Made by a program: the position numbers and the translations under genes
The notes under the pieces: generated by a model
What the model was told of the DNA's origin: nothing
The model's database searches: none
Seen by the model: the letters and a program-made list of their open reading frames with translations, nothing else
Origin: Gnetum montanum
Taxonomy: Eukaryota; Streptophyta; Gnetopsida; Gnetales; Gnetaceae
DNA length: 64,000 bases
NCBI GenBank assembly: GCA_015680685.1
Contig: MNCI01002736.1
Span: 216,611-280,610 of the forward strand
Direction: 5' to 3'
Shown here: positions 12,401 through 24,675 of the stretch, piece by piece
How the letters are laid out: each line of letters begins with the position of its first letter
Numbering within the stretch: the first letter of the stretch is position 1

Positions 12401-13200
12401 AAGACTAATCTCAACAACCTCATGGTGGAGATAAAAATGGGTAAAAAAGGTCATTACCTAGCTTGGTGTGATTCTAGTTCAAGAGTCAATATCATTTCAT
12501 TATAATAATACCTTGATTGGGGGCTTCCATATCTCAATAGTAATAACATCATATTAGAGCTGGCACATCAATTCTACATGTACCATATGGAATAGGTTAG
12601 TGATGTGATGATTACTTTGGTGGGATGATCACACCTTGTAGATTTCATGGTGATTAAGCTAGAGAATAAGATGGGAGATAACTTCCCTATTATCATGGAA
12701 AGAGCTTCACTAAGCACCATTGATGCTAGGTTGGTTTTCCAAAGTCTCCACCTTGAAATTAGTAGGAAAAATGCAACTGGGAAGATACATTACAAGAAGA
12801 TCTCATGCAATCCTTCTTAGTCTTGTGGTAAGCATGGTTGTAATTGCTGTATCACAAAGTGTCTCTATGCAATTAGAGACATAAATTATCTTGAGAACAT
12901 TTAGCCAATAAAACCACACATCAGGTTTGTAAGAGACCAATCAATGCTCTTGCCTTATTTGATGTCAAATCATCCAATTTAGAGGTTGAAAACATAGTGA
13001 AGGTAGCTATAGTAGTGTAATACAATCTTAAATTCTAAGGTACTCTTGATTTTTCCGAAGACATTTCTACATCACTACTTAAACACAAGCCACTTCCTAA
13101 TGGATTGAACCATTTTTTCCTTATAGATGATCATTCCATTATCTTTAATTTCTTTTTGATGATCATAAAAAAGGTCAAATTAAAAAGTGTAGTTTAAAAG
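12401..13200 (+). pseudogene. Element A retropepsin-like protease region (decayed)
   Basis: The active-site region reads CDSSSRVNIIS near 12468, where relatives have LLDSGSxVNLIS, so the Gly of the D-S/T-G triad is replaced by Ser. Downstream, NFPIIMERASLSTIDARL (about 12680-12735) matches the segment FPIIMGRAWLSTIDAxL in B, C and D, and a CNC motif lies near 12840. Stops break the frame. The protease would have cleaved the gag-pol polyprotein. Confidence 0.75.
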
Positions 13201-14080
13201 TAGAGAATAACCTTTGCCTGGTCCCATAATAAACTCATGAGAATTGATTCCTCAATTTGTTAGCACCATACATACATAGACCTAAGTGTAAGATCTTAGT
13301 GGATACTATAACATAGACTCAATATAAACATGTGGGATGTGATAAAATATGAAATTCTCCATCTTCTATAGGCTAGTTTTATTACTTCATCTTTGATAGT
13401 GAGTGGGTGAGTCCAACTGTAGTTGCATTGAAAAAGGAAAATGAATGAAGAGTCTGTATCAACTAAAGATTTCTAAATGCTACCACCTTTAAGGACCATT
13501 TCTCATTATCCTTTGTAGACCACATATTGAGCAATATCTCTAGCTAGGAGTACTACAACCTTTTTGATGGGTACTTTAGTTACAATCAAATCAATATAGT
13601 GCCAAGAGGATCAATCCAAGGCTACCATCATTTATTCATAGGGGATCTTTGTCTTCAAGGACATGTCCTTTGGATTATGCAATGCACCATTCACATTCCA
13701 ATAGTTGGTGATGTCTATGTTCTAGGATTACATCTATAAGAGTGTGGAAATCATCATGGATGACTTTTTCACTTATGTCAAATTATTCTAAAAAGCCTTG
13801 GACTAGCTTGAAGCTATATTACGCTATAGTTGCTATGTGATCTTAAAGCTAAATTGGAAAAAGAGCCAAATACTGGTAACTAAGGGCATTTTTCTTGGCC
13901 ATAGAGTTTTAAAGAAGAGGATTGAAGTTGATTATAACAAGATCTACATCATCAAAAATATGATGCAGACACCCATAATGGTTAAAGAGGTGCGATCTTT
14001 TCTAGGCCACATTAGTTATTACTGTCATTTTATTAAAGATTACTATAGAATAGTTAGATTACTCTAGAATAGTTAGAGCC
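13201..14080 (+). pseudogene. Element A reverse transcriptase (decayed)
   Basis: Recognisable RT blocks: FLNATTFKDHFSLSFVDH near 13470, FGLCNAPFTF near 13670, catalytic IMDDF at 13753-13767 (family form FMDDF) and FLGHISYY near 14000 at the start of the connection. Multiple in-frame stops. A 76-residue open piece at 13837-14067 is part of this gene. Confidence 0.85.
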
Positions 14081-14620
14081 TTATGTAAGCTCATGAAGAA
14101 AGATGTTTTGTTCTTATGAAACAAGGACTATGAAAATGCCTTTCAATGTCTAAAGAAAAGGCTAATCCAAACTCCTACGTGGTAGAGTCCTAATTGGGCT
14201 CAACCATTTCATATAATGATAGATGCTTTTGAATTTGCATTAGGTGTTGTTCTAATGCAATTTGATGAGAAAAAGAGGTCCTACTACATCCACTATGCTA
14301 GCTAAAACATTTGGGCCTTAATTAAACTACACCACCATCAAAAAAGAATTGATGAAAATTATTTTTGTACTTAACAAAATTTAGACATTATGTTTTGGGA
14401 TGAAACATTTTCATTCACACCAATCATAGCATCATTTGGTTTCTTATGAACAAACCATATGTTAGTCCGCATGTGATACAATGGCTAGTTCTCTTGTAGA
14501 AATTTGACTTTCATATGATTAATTACAAGGGAGCTAAGAATGTGATGGTAGACAATCTATTATGGTTACAAATTGACAACAAGGAATAAGGTGTGCTTCT
14601 TGATGGATTTGTAGATCACC
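14081..14620 (+). pseudogene. Element A RNase H (decayed)
   Basis: QPFHIMIDAFEFALGVVL near 14200 carries the first acidic residue of Ty3 RNase H and YYIHYAS follows near 14285. The rest is frameshifted. RNase H would have removed the RNA strand of the replication hybrid. Confidence 0.75.
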
Positions 14621-15334
14621 ACATTTGTAAGGTCATTTTCAATCGATGAGCAAACATCAATACTTGTGATTCATAGATATCCTTAATTACTTGGTGGTCC
14701 ATATGATTTCTCTTAGATGTTACAAATGTAAAATCTAATGATTTCGGCACCAAGTAATGTCTTACTTGGTTATCAAAGAGAATTTCTACAAGTGATGCTT
14801 TGATGGCCTAGTATGATGATGTATTCTTGATGAATGCTAAGATGATGTCTTGGCTCATGTGCATTATGGAATCTGTGGTAAACACTATGCTAGGAAGCAA
14901 ACTATGATAAAGCTACTGCTCATAGGCTACTTTTGGTCCATCATTTTGTATGATACTCAACACTTCATGCATTATTTTATTAAGTGCCAATGTGAGAGAT
15001 GTATGTCCTCATGTATGGAGGGATCATAGTAGTGGATCTAACCACTGGAGCCCTTCAAAATGTGAAGGATTGACTTTGTTAGTTCCATCTCTCCTACCTC
15101 CAGTAGTAAGGCATAGATTATTATATGTGTAGATTATTACATGAAGTGGATAGAAGTTGTTGTTATTAAGTATTGGTCATTTATCATTATAGCAAACTTC
15201 ATTTAGAAGAATATGCTCCATAGGTTTGGTATCCCACAAATCTCGATCTCTGATGATGGTATGCATTTTACTGGTAAGGTTTTCAAGAATTTATTGGAAT
15301 CTTCTAAAGTTAATCCTAATTTAACTTCCCCTTA
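14621..15334 (+). pseudogene. Element A integrase, truncated by element B
   Basis: A zinc-finger-like AHYGICGKHYARK segment near 14855, then a catalytic-core block ISISDDGMHFTGKVF near 15240 that keeps the second catalytic Asp. It stops in the segment that precedes the catalytic Glu because LTR B begins at 15335. No continuation was found to the right of B. Confidence 0.75.
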
Positions 15335-16132
15335 TGATCAATCATGTTTTTGCATGCTTCGATATTGAATACCCGATATCAAAGCCTTGACATCGGGTAT
15401 TTGATGTCGGAGCCTAGGACGTGATGTCGGATATCCGATATCACAGGGTATACACCAACCTATAAATATAGCTCATGGGTTTACAATTTGGATATTAGTT
15501 TTTGTCATAGTTAGAGAAGCTCTTGTAGTTTGTTTTCTCCAGATTTAGAATATTTTCTGAGTGCCTACTGTAGGAGTCTGAGTGTGTATGGATCTTTGTT
15601 CAAACACTAATGTACCTAAGCACAATAGTATGATGGAAATAAAAATGAACTCTTTAGATAATCCTTGTAGCACTAAGAATAGATTAATGTTTTCTTTAAT
15701 GCAATTTAATTAAGTAATTAATTTCCAATTGTTAATGAACATAAGCATGACCACTTCGAGCATACATGTAGCACTTGGGAACCTAGGAATGCTTAATGTT
15801 TGGTAGCCTTGCAGTGTTATACGTGTTCAGGATGTGTCTAGGAAAGTGGGATGGGTACTTGTGTTAGGCTAGCTAGGCAGTAGATAAATTAGTAGGCAAT
15901 TAAATTTAGAAAACCTAAAATGACAAAAATCATGTACCTCAATTGCACTTAAACCATATCCTTGAGCTTCACAAGTATAGTTGAGAAGACAACGAATGTT
16001 TTCAATGGCCATTTCACTTCCTAGAAGAACTAGTGTATTGGAGAACTAGAGGTCCACGGAATTTAACTGGATCATATGTAAACGCCTTCATGATTTGTAT
16101 GGTTGGACATAGGTGTACCTCGCCATTCATCA
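15335..16132 (+). repeat. 5' LTR of element B
   Basis: Starts TGATCAATCATG inside A's integrase and ends CATTCATCA directly before a PBS; 798 bp. The TATA box is TATAAATA (15461-15468). U3 holds GATATC palindromes and ATCGGGTAT words (about 15370-15445). The R-region motif GTGCCTACTGTAGGAGTC is shared with C and D. No second LTR for B was found before 23055. Confidence 0.85.
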
Positions 16133-16133
16133 T

Positions 16134-16151
16134 TGGCGCCATTTTCAAGGA
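16134..16151 (+). promoter_or_regulatory. Primer-binding site of element B (tRNA-Asp type)
   Basis: TGGCGCCATTTTCAAGGA, 13 of 18 matches to the tRNA-Asp 3' complement, with the first seven bases intact. Confidence 0.8.
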
Positions 16152-16292
16152 CCTTTTGGTTGATTCGTGCATTATCTAGGATTTAGTGGAAATCATTCAA
16201 AATTTTTGGAATGAACCTTAGAGTTATATCATATTTTACAATTACCACAAAAAAATTTAAAGGCACATTTTGTTTTTATCATCTAAGTAAAA

Positions 16293-18700
16293 ATGTCTTC
16301 TTCTCACAAGAGTGCTTCTTCACCTAAGTCTGATGGAGTTCATCAACTAGTGCCTTAGCAATATCGAGTGGTATATGCTCATCTTGATAAGTATGTGCCC
16401 AATTTCACCTTCATCCTACACTAGGATGAATAGTTATGGTGGTGTAACATGGAGGAAAACATTGTGTTGCCAACCAATTGATCCGTTCTTGCAATGCTCC
16501 AATAAATGCTTATACAATGGAGTCTTCAGAAACTTCATGTTGAGTATGTTATGCAAGATAGTGATGCTAGGGATTATCATCCCACTGAGGTGCAATGTCT
16601 ATGAGATACATCGTGAATCTACAAAGGGAAAAAGATTTAATGATTCCCCATTCTTACTATACCAAAAAGATGGTAAAGAACCCTTCTCTAGTGGTTTTCC
16701 ATTCAGTGAAATTCCTCTCTTTGACTTCAGTGAAGGAGGTAAAAACTAGAACTTGCAGTCCATGATTTACAATTTTGGTTCTGGTAAGAATGGATCCAAT
16801 GATAAAGAAGGATCCAAAGAGGCAAGTCAAGGTAGGGGTGTAGATAAGAAACAAGATCATGATCATGGTCATGATCACTGAAGAGGGGGTTAGTAGGCAC
16901 TGTGATGGTGCTAGTCCTCCTTCCTCTTCACCTTCATCATCATCATCATCATCTTCTAGCTTTGATCACAACCATAGGAGGCGAGTCCATGATGGGGGTG
17001 ACCAAAATGACCGATAGGACTGAAATGATTGAAGGGATCATTGGGAATGGCAAGATCAAGGATGTGGATATTCAAGAGAGGTACATCACCATGAATGAAA
17101 GGGTAGTAGAGGGCATCATAGGCACCATTATCATGACCTCAATGAGCCTTTGCTTACTACTTGAAGTATGCTAAACATTGCAGAGGTAGTATGAATCCCA
17201 ACAAGGCACTTGAAGGATAGTTAGATCAAGAAGCTAGACATAAACAATATTCCTTGATTTGAAGGGGGATATAACTCAGATTTGTAGAATCATCTCCAAG
17301 CTTTTTAAGATGCATGTGCCTTGCAAAACATAGAGAATGAGTGGCAAAAACTAAAGTTGTTCCCAAGGACACTCATTAAAGAAGCAGAGAACTAGTATTG
17401 GTCTTTAGAACTGGAATCTATCAGATGATGGAGTACCATGCTTGAATTGTTTGATGATAAGTATCAAACATACTCTAGAGTGTCTAACTTGAGAAGGAAA
17501 ATCAAAGGATGGAAACAGGAAACACATGAGCCCTTAGATGCCGCCATTGGTCAATACTACTTATTACTGCACAAATTTCTTAGCCATGATTATTCTCAAT
17601 TGGATTAACTTCAGCACATTGTAGATGGGCTTTGATCAAAAACAAGGAGAACCCTTGACATCTATGTTTAAGGGTGATTGTTAGAATTAAGTGTCCATCA
17701 GATACAAAGACTAATTGAGCAAGTAGATAAGGAGGAAGGTGAATTAAGAAAAAGAGAAAGTGCAAAAGAATATAACTATGATCCTTCCATTTGCAAGAGG
17801 AGGTTTGATTTTGTGATAGTGAGGAAGAAGTTTCACCTAATGAGGTGGTGAATAGGAAAGCCTTGCCACTCAAAAAATTTTAATATGAAATTACGGCCAA
17901 GGTTGATTAGTTATGGGACTCCATGTATAGTAGCTTTTAAGCTATCCTAAAAATTGCTAGAGTCTAAAGAACAAGGTAGTGATCGTGAGTGTAGAAGGTG
18001 TAAGGAAGTTGAATGTGCCTATCAAAGAGGTAAGGGCAAGATTGTTGTAATAGAAGAAGTTGCAAAAAGAAAATCAAATGATGATGATGGGTGTGACGTC
18101 TACTAGTATGAACATCCTAAGGGATGTTGCCCCACAGTGTCACACTTACAAGAGTGTGGGGTGTATGCTTTGAATCCATGACTAACACAAAGGCAAACTT
18201 CTAGAAGATTATCTTATCCTAGCGGAACTCTATCATAACCATATGAGCAGTATCAACAGTGGTAGCAACCATAATCATTGGCGTTGGCACCATCAAGGTA
18301 CTAATACCCTTACAGAAAACCTGATCCATATGGGTATTACATTCAGTAACCCTTGTCTCTACTACCCTTCTAATAATTATCGAATGCATTCTCCACATGC
18401 AATGAGGGATGCCACCTTTTACCCTTATCCTCCTATTATTCTTGCACATCTTACTCTTCTAGTTGCACAACAACCACTTGCTCCACCTATGCAGGGTGAA
18501 CTACTAGCTCAATCATAATAATGCAACGCTACTAGGGTCATTAACCTATAACCAGTTAATCAACTGAGTGATTTGGATACTCAATCAAAGAAAAGACCTT
18601 TCTTTCTACCACGTAGTCCACCTAAGCCCTCAAATACACCGACAATTGACAATCCTATTCCTTTGTCTTCCTCTGTATTAATTCCTTCATGTTTCCTTCA
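16293..18700 (+). pseudogene. Element B gag (decayed)
   Basis: Starts ATGTCTTCTTCTCAC at 16293, the same start as in C and D. The N-terminal segment VVYAHLDKYVPNFTFILH is at about 16364-16420. A serine/histidine-rich stretch follows near 16920, then the Retrotrans_gag-like core (W-x-lelf-x-KY pattern near 17440-17470). The zinc knuckle near 18087 reads CDVY-stop-YEHPKGCC, so the second Cys is Tyr and a stop follows. A Pro/Gln/Tyr-rich tail closes it. Many Trp and Gln codons have become stops, consistent with cytosine deamination. Confidence 0.85.
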
Positions 18701-19310
18701 AACCAAACACTACCTAGGATCCATATTGTGATGTTTACTCACACTGTATCTAATTGGATCTATGCTGGAAACCTTCCTAGGAAATTAGTTGATCCTAGAA
18801 GTCCTCTAATTTATTTGTAGATTGTTAAGAATAAATTGTGCAAAGCTCTTCTCGACTCAGGTTCTAGTGTTAATTTGATCTCTCATGAGATGTATATTGC
18901 ATAGAACCTACCTTGTTTAAAGAAGAGAAATATCATGTTAGAATTGGTAGACCAATCCATCACCATTCCATTAGGACTAGTAGAAGACATTATGACCACT
19001 ATCTGTGGGTAGTCTTATCCTACTAATTTTCTAATGATCAAGGTGGAGAACTACAAAGGGGACTTTCCAATCATCATGGGAAGGGCATGGCTTAGCACCA
19101 TTGATGTAAGAATGGAAATCAGAGATCTTTCTCTAGAAATACCTAAAGAAAACACATTTGGAAAGATTGAGAAGAAGCATGTTCCATCTAATGCGTACAA
19201 CGATACAAGGTGCAATTGTGTGTAGAAACTTTGGGCTATAAAATAAGCATCTATCTTTGCATGCAAGTAGTGTGCACTAGAAGCAAAAATTCAAAGGTGT
19301 TTGTATGTAG
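18701..19310 (+). pseudogene. Element B protease region
   Basis: LLDSGSSVNLISHEMY places the intact D-S-G triad at 18854-18862. The downstream hallmark FPIIMGRAWLSTIDVRM lies at about 19069-19120, and a C-N-C ending near 19215. A stop interrupts just after the active-site strand (TGG to TAG). Domain order gag-PR-RT-RH-IN is that of Ty3/gypsy. Confidence 0.85.
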
Positions 19311-20440
19311 TAGCCACAAAATAGGAGGGCACCTAGTGGCTAACTATTGATTTTGAGAGCAACACACTTTGCATTGAACTAATTGAGAGCCTAACATGTG
19401 CATATGTTGTAGGCAAGGATGAACTAGAACTAGTTCATCACTAACTCTCTGATGATGCAAATGGCGATACCTATTGGGAAGAGTTGGAAATTCTTGAAAA
19501 TTTCAAATAAGAGCCCCTTGAACTAGAAATGCTATCGATTGGAATGGAATATGTGTTCTTAAAAAATGGAAAGCTAGTCATAATCAATGCAAATCTTGTT
19601 CTAGAATAGAAAAAGATGCTATTAAATGTGGTTGAAAAATGGTTAGCAGCTTTTGCTTGGTCATATCTTGAACTCATATGGATTGATCCTAGGATATGCC
19701 AGCATCACATCTACACTAATTTAGCCATGAAGCCAAAGAGACAACCACAGAGGTGATTGAATCCTAAAATGATGTAGATTATTAAAGAGGAAATCGAAAA
19801 ACTCCTTAGGGTGGGGTTCATTTATCCCATTGCGGATAATGAGTGGGTTAGTCTACTCATGATTGTGCCAAAGAAAGATGGCAAGTGGTAGCATTACATC
19901 GATTTTTGGTTGCTGAATATGGCAACATTCAAGGATCATTTTCTATTGTCATTTGTTGATAAGGTGTTGGACATAATATCTAGGCATTGCTACTACAATT
20001 TTCTAAATGATTATTGTGGCTATAACCAAATTCAAATTGCACTAGAGGACTAGGCTAAAACAACATTCACAAGTCCTTATGGAACTTTTGCATATTGCAA
20101 GATGCCTTTTGGTATGTGCAATGCCCTTGCTACATTCGAATGCCTAGTTCTAAGCATTTTTCAACAGCAAATTGGTAGTGGTGTGGAAGTCTTCATGGAT
20201 GATTTCTCTACTTATAGAGCTACATTTGTGAAAGCCCTAGACCACCTTAAGCAAGTACTGAAATGATGTGTTGAGACAAACCTCAGGCACAACTAACAAA
20301 AGAGTCATCTAATGGTCTAGGAAGGCATTGTATTGGGGCATAGAATATCACAAGTAGGAATTGAGGTTGACCCTAAAAAATAAGGGTCATCTAAGAAATA
20401 ACCCATTAACTAGAAACTGTCAAAGATGTTCGATCATTCC
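19311..20440 (+). pseudogene. Element B reverse transcriptase
   Basis: A linker (NxWEELEILENFK-type segment near 19470) precedes the RT. RT blocks: IVPKKDGKW near 19863, LNMATFKDHF near 19914, YNQIQIA near 20025, FGMCNALATF near 20110, and the intact catalytic FMDDF at 20192-20206. Stops at former Trp and Gln codons and a frameshift near 20380 disable it. Confidence 0.9.
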
Positions 20441-21070
20441 TTGGACATACTGGCTACTACCAGCAAATCATAGATAATTTCTCTAAGATTGCAAAGCCAT
20501 TGGTGGAGTTAACAAAGAAAGATGCTCCATTTGTCTAGACCATGAAATATGAAAGAGCATTCCAACAACTAAAAGAGAAACTTTTAGAAACTCCAATTCT
20601 ACAAGCACTTGATTGGTCTAGACCCTTTCATATCATGATAGATGCATCTAACTATGCCTTGGGAGCCATGTTTACGTAGATGGATGACAAGAAACATCCA
20701 TATTACATCCATTGTGCTAGCCAAAGCATTGTGGATGCACAACTGAACTACACCACCATAGGAAAAAGAATTGATGGCAGTGGTGTTTGCTCTAGAAAAG
20801 TGTAGGCATTATGTGCTTGGATACAAAGTGTTTGTGCACACAAAACACAATGCCATTTACTTCCTGATGAACAAGCTAATGGTGAGCCCTCATGTCATAT
20901 GGTGGCTAGTGATCTTACAAGAATTTGATCTTATGATGATAGATCAAAAGGACATTGAGAATGTGGTCGCTGATCACTTGTCTCAGTTGCGATTGGACAA
21001 CAAAGAGGAAGAAAATCTACTATCTAATATGTTTCTTGATGAAGTCCTTTTTTCTAGGGATATAACTAAA
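20441..21070 (+). pseudogene. Element B RNase H
   Basis: FHIMIDASNYALGAMF near 20631 carries the first acidic residue. An uninterrupted piece at 20771-21073 covers the C-terminal half, with YVLGYKVFVHTKHNAI and DHLSQLRLD. The motif HTDH seen in D reads HTKH here, replacing a conserved Asp. Confidence 0.85.
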
Positions 21071-22375
21071 TAATTATCCAATGAGCATAAATGGTATGAT
21101 TGCATTCTCACCTATCTTCTAACCCAAGAGATGCCACAAGGGTTGAACCACCAAAAGAAATAGTAGTTTCTTCACCAGGTAAAAAACTTCATGGAGATCA
21201 ACAGACACCTCTATAAGGTGGGTGCCAATGGCTTGGTTTGTTGGTGTGTTCCTAATGCTGATCAACTATGCGTTCTCTAAGATGCTCATGAAGGTCCTTT
21301 TGGAGGACACTATGCTAGGAGATGCACGACCATTAAAATCCTAATGGCAAGGTACTATTGGCTAACAATCTTCAGCAATGCTCACCATTACATTTGCTCT
21401 TATGAATGATGCCAATGAGATGGTGGAATGATTGATCGAATGGAGGGACCTCAACAATGGATTCAACCATTGGAATCATTTGACATCTAGGGCATTGATT
21501 TCATGGGACCCATCATGCCCATGTTAAATGGAAAGGTGTACATCATAGTTGCTATTTACTATTATATGAAAAGGGTGGAAGAAGCAGTTGTCATTGACTA
21601 TACATCTTCTACTACTACTTGGTTTGTACAATAAAATGTTGTAAATAGGTTTGGTGTGCCGCATACATTAATTTTTGATACTGAAACTCACTTTATAGGC
21701 ACTACTTTTTGAAAGCTTATGCAATGCCTGGGGGTTGAACATAAACTCATAACACCATACCACTCCCAGGCCAATGGTCAAGCTAAGGTTACCAATAGGG
21801 AAATCACAAGAATTCTAACAAGAACTATTAGCAAATATAGGAAAGATTGGACCACAAAATTTAATGATGCCCTTTGGGCCTATCACTCAACATGGAAACT
21901 TCCTATAGGCTATTCTCCCTATGAGCTTGTGTACAAAAAAATACCAACACTTCCTATTCAATTTGAGCTCTCTACACTTTCAATAGCTTGTGACCTCGAC
22001 CTTGACTTAATTCTAGCAAAAAAAGAAATACTAACGAATCTTAACTTTCTAGATGAAAATCGATTGGTGGCCCTATCATCTAATGAGTTGCACAAGGCAT
22101 ACAACAAAAAGTGCCATGACCTTAAAGTTAGAAAAGTCAAATTTTAATCAAGAGATAAGGTTCTCTACTGGAATCCCACACATGTACCTCAACAAACTAA
22201 GTTTCAAACATTATGGGAAGGACCTTATATCATTGATGAAACTTTTCCTTTTGGGCCCATGATGATCTACAAACCTAAGAGTCCAAACAAGAAACAACTG
22301 GTTAACATACAACAAATCAAACCTTTCCATGAGCATAAGCTAGTTAACACAACAAACACCACATGAGATGGACAA
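21071..22375 (+). pseudogene. Element B integrase
   Basis: The HHCC zinc finger is partial (HEGPFGGHYARR near 21287; C-x2-C near 21403). The catalytic core starts with GIDFMGPI near 21495, the second Asp is kept in IFDTETHF near 21675, and the Glu is replaced by Lys in NGQAKVTN near 21775. The segment from 21719 to 22147 is open, including KLPIGYSPYELVY, typical of the Athila/Tat lineage. The C-terminal part ends near 22365. Loss of the catalytic Glu means this protein could not integrate DNA even if translated. Confidence 0.9.
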
Positions 22376-22409
22376 TCACATTCCATATTTTGAATCTCCT
22401 CCTTTCAAC

Positions 22410-22427
22410 TTAGTCATGGGGGAGATG
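22410..22427 (+). promoter_or_regulatory. Internal polypurine-tract-like motif of element B
   Basis: TTAGTCATGGGGGAGATG lies just after the integrase end. The same word precedes the 3' LTRs of C, D and the 59-kb LTR in the form TTAGTCATGG[GA]GGTA. It also recurs after integrase in C and D and at the equivalent point of both RT-less units. Confidence 0.6.
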
Positions 22428-23055
22428 GCCACCCATGCTAACCATATAAGCAGCTTCTTAGTTTCTCAACTTTTTATTTTACACATTATTTGTTTTGCAT
22501 TTGCTTGTTTTCATGTTATTAAGCTTTTCTAATTTTTTACACCATCGTTAGTACATTTGCTATTTCCTGGAAATTTTACACCTTTTTTATATTCTTTTAT
22601 TTTGATGTGATTTTTCAACTTTTTGTTAATAAGTGCCAAGCACAGTGGTAATTCATTGCTTGATGGTGGTATGTACTATTTTGTTATTTGATAGTTGGTG
22701 CCTGGATTTTGGCTTTGAATTTTGTTATGAATGATTAGGACATGGTTCTTGTTCATGCAATAGGTAGTGAGTCCACAACATTCACCCATTCACAAACTCT
22801 ATGGCTTTCCTTGTTATGAAAACGTGTAGTTTCTGTTTCATTAATGAAACTTCAACAAACTTGTGACTTTGGTAGTTTCTGGAATTGGAAAGGATTTAAA
22901 GGTTTGAATAGGATGTGATTTCAAGTGGATTTAGTATTCTTTGCACCTTTCTGCTTACTTGGATGCATGTGTGTTTTCATGGACTTCTTACCATTCCATG
23001 TTGACCAATAAAGAAAGTTGAATATGTCTTTGCATGGTGTGGTTCTCGTTCGAAA
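22428..23055 (+). other. Element B 3' non-coding region (truncated)
   Basis: No coding frame. Conserved with C (45273-45870) in block order: T-rich start, GTAGTGAGTCCACA near 22766, GGATGTGATTTCAAG near 22910 and CTTTGCATGGTGTGGTTCTC near 23030. Similarity ends at about 23055, where a different LTR-like sequence begins. Confidence 0.6.
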
Positions 23056-24675
23056 AAAAACCAAACCATCAACGTTCAAAATTGCCAACCCCATTTATGT
23101 GAATGGATGGGGGTATTTATAAGGTTTGGCTAGGTTCAGGTATGGAACTCATAGATGGATGAATGACTGAGAAATGAGAGGAAAATGGATCATCTGACAG
23201 GTGTTAGATGGACAGCTATGTGTCAATTGGACGTGCGTAGGTGGGCTACGTTCTTGACCGGATGCATTATATCTTACAACATGTATTGGCTTATGCAAGC
23301 TACCTTACACCCATGGAAGTAGATACAATTTGAAGCGTAAGAGCTTGAAAAGCTCACAAATGATGAAAATTTACAATGAAAATGATAATGTACAACAAGA
23401 GAGATTAACTTCAGCTCGCTTGAAACTTCTTGGTTCCTAAATTGACTGCTACAGGATGTCGATTTGAGTGGTTTTGTGGTTATTTGAGGCATCTCTATTT
23501 CACCAGGGCTTCCAACGTGAGTTGATTTTGTCTTGGCATGTTCTCAGTGTGTGTTTGGTGTGCTCTTGACCAAGCATGATCAGTACTCATGCTGGACTCA
23601 CGCTACACTCACGCTGCCAGTGTGACCTCAGCATGACCTGGGCATGAGTGAGCTAAAAATGACATATTTCACACCAATTTTTGACCTTTGAAGCCTGTTT
23701 CTTGAGTATAGAAATTGTCTGACTATGGTTGACCTTGAGAGTGATCTGCAAGGTAAAAATTGAGCTTGGATGTGCCTTTTTTAAAATCACTTTTGGTAGC
23801 TCATGCTGGACTCACGTTGCCAGCGTGAGCTACAAAAACTTTGTAATTTTGGACCAGAAATCTGGGATTCTAGAGGCTGGGACTTGAAGTTGTCAATAAT
23901 GAACCTTGAGGATGACTTGCACCTTTGAAATCAAACCATTTCAACTCGATTTTGAGGCTCTCAGAGTTGGTCACATTGTACTCATGTTGCTAGTGTGACC
24001 TCAGCATGACCACAATGTGAGTGAGAAAATCTGTATAATTTGACCTAAAATATGAACTCCTGAATGCTGAAACTTGGAGTGGACAATAGTGGCCCCTGAG
24101 GATGACTTACACCTTCATATTTGGACCATTTTTGACTTGATTTTGGAGTCACTGGAGTTGCTCACGCTGAGGGAAAGGTAGCTTGACAATTAGAGTGTGA
24201 GCGAGCTATCTTGACAAGCTGGCTTGATAAGCCAAGCATGAGTTACATGCCTTAGTCAAATTTTTGCCTCCCGAAAGCTCAAAAGGGCCTGAGTTGTTCT
24301 CACTTCAAAGTGTTAGGCCAAAATTAGTGGTGTTTCAGTTGTAGCTCTAGGGTTAATGTATATGGATTGGCCTATGTGTTCTTGTCTCTTGTTTACTTAT
24401 CTATATTGAATCTTAGTCTAGGGTTATGGAAGAGATTTTTCATCATTGTATCTTGCATGAGAACAACCATTGAGTGGTTGTAGAGCCTTATTCTCTACAA
24501 TATTATTTGAGTATTTTGAGAGGTTTTTGATGTATTGTGAGTTTTGGGAACTCTATTGTAATCTTCTAATTGAATAATTAAAGATAGCTATTTTTTTATT
24601 TTCTAGCAAATCATTTAACTTTTCATAATATTTGGATTTAGTATTTGAAGATGATTTAATATTGGAGTGAACCTA
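23056..24675 (+). repeat. LTR-like sequence of family I, right end in plus orientation
   Basis: The last 320 bases (about 24360-24675) are an inverted copy of the LTR at 25611-25950, and the right terminus is GGAGTGAACCTACTCCA. The left part contains three degenerate repeats of about 190 bp (23590-24160), each carrying CACGCTG/CAGCGTG dyads. TATTTATA near 23117 reads TATAAATA on the minus strand, so part of this stretch may be a minus-strand LTR joined to the plus-oriented end. The left boundary is set only by loss of similarity to element B. Confidence 0.5.
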
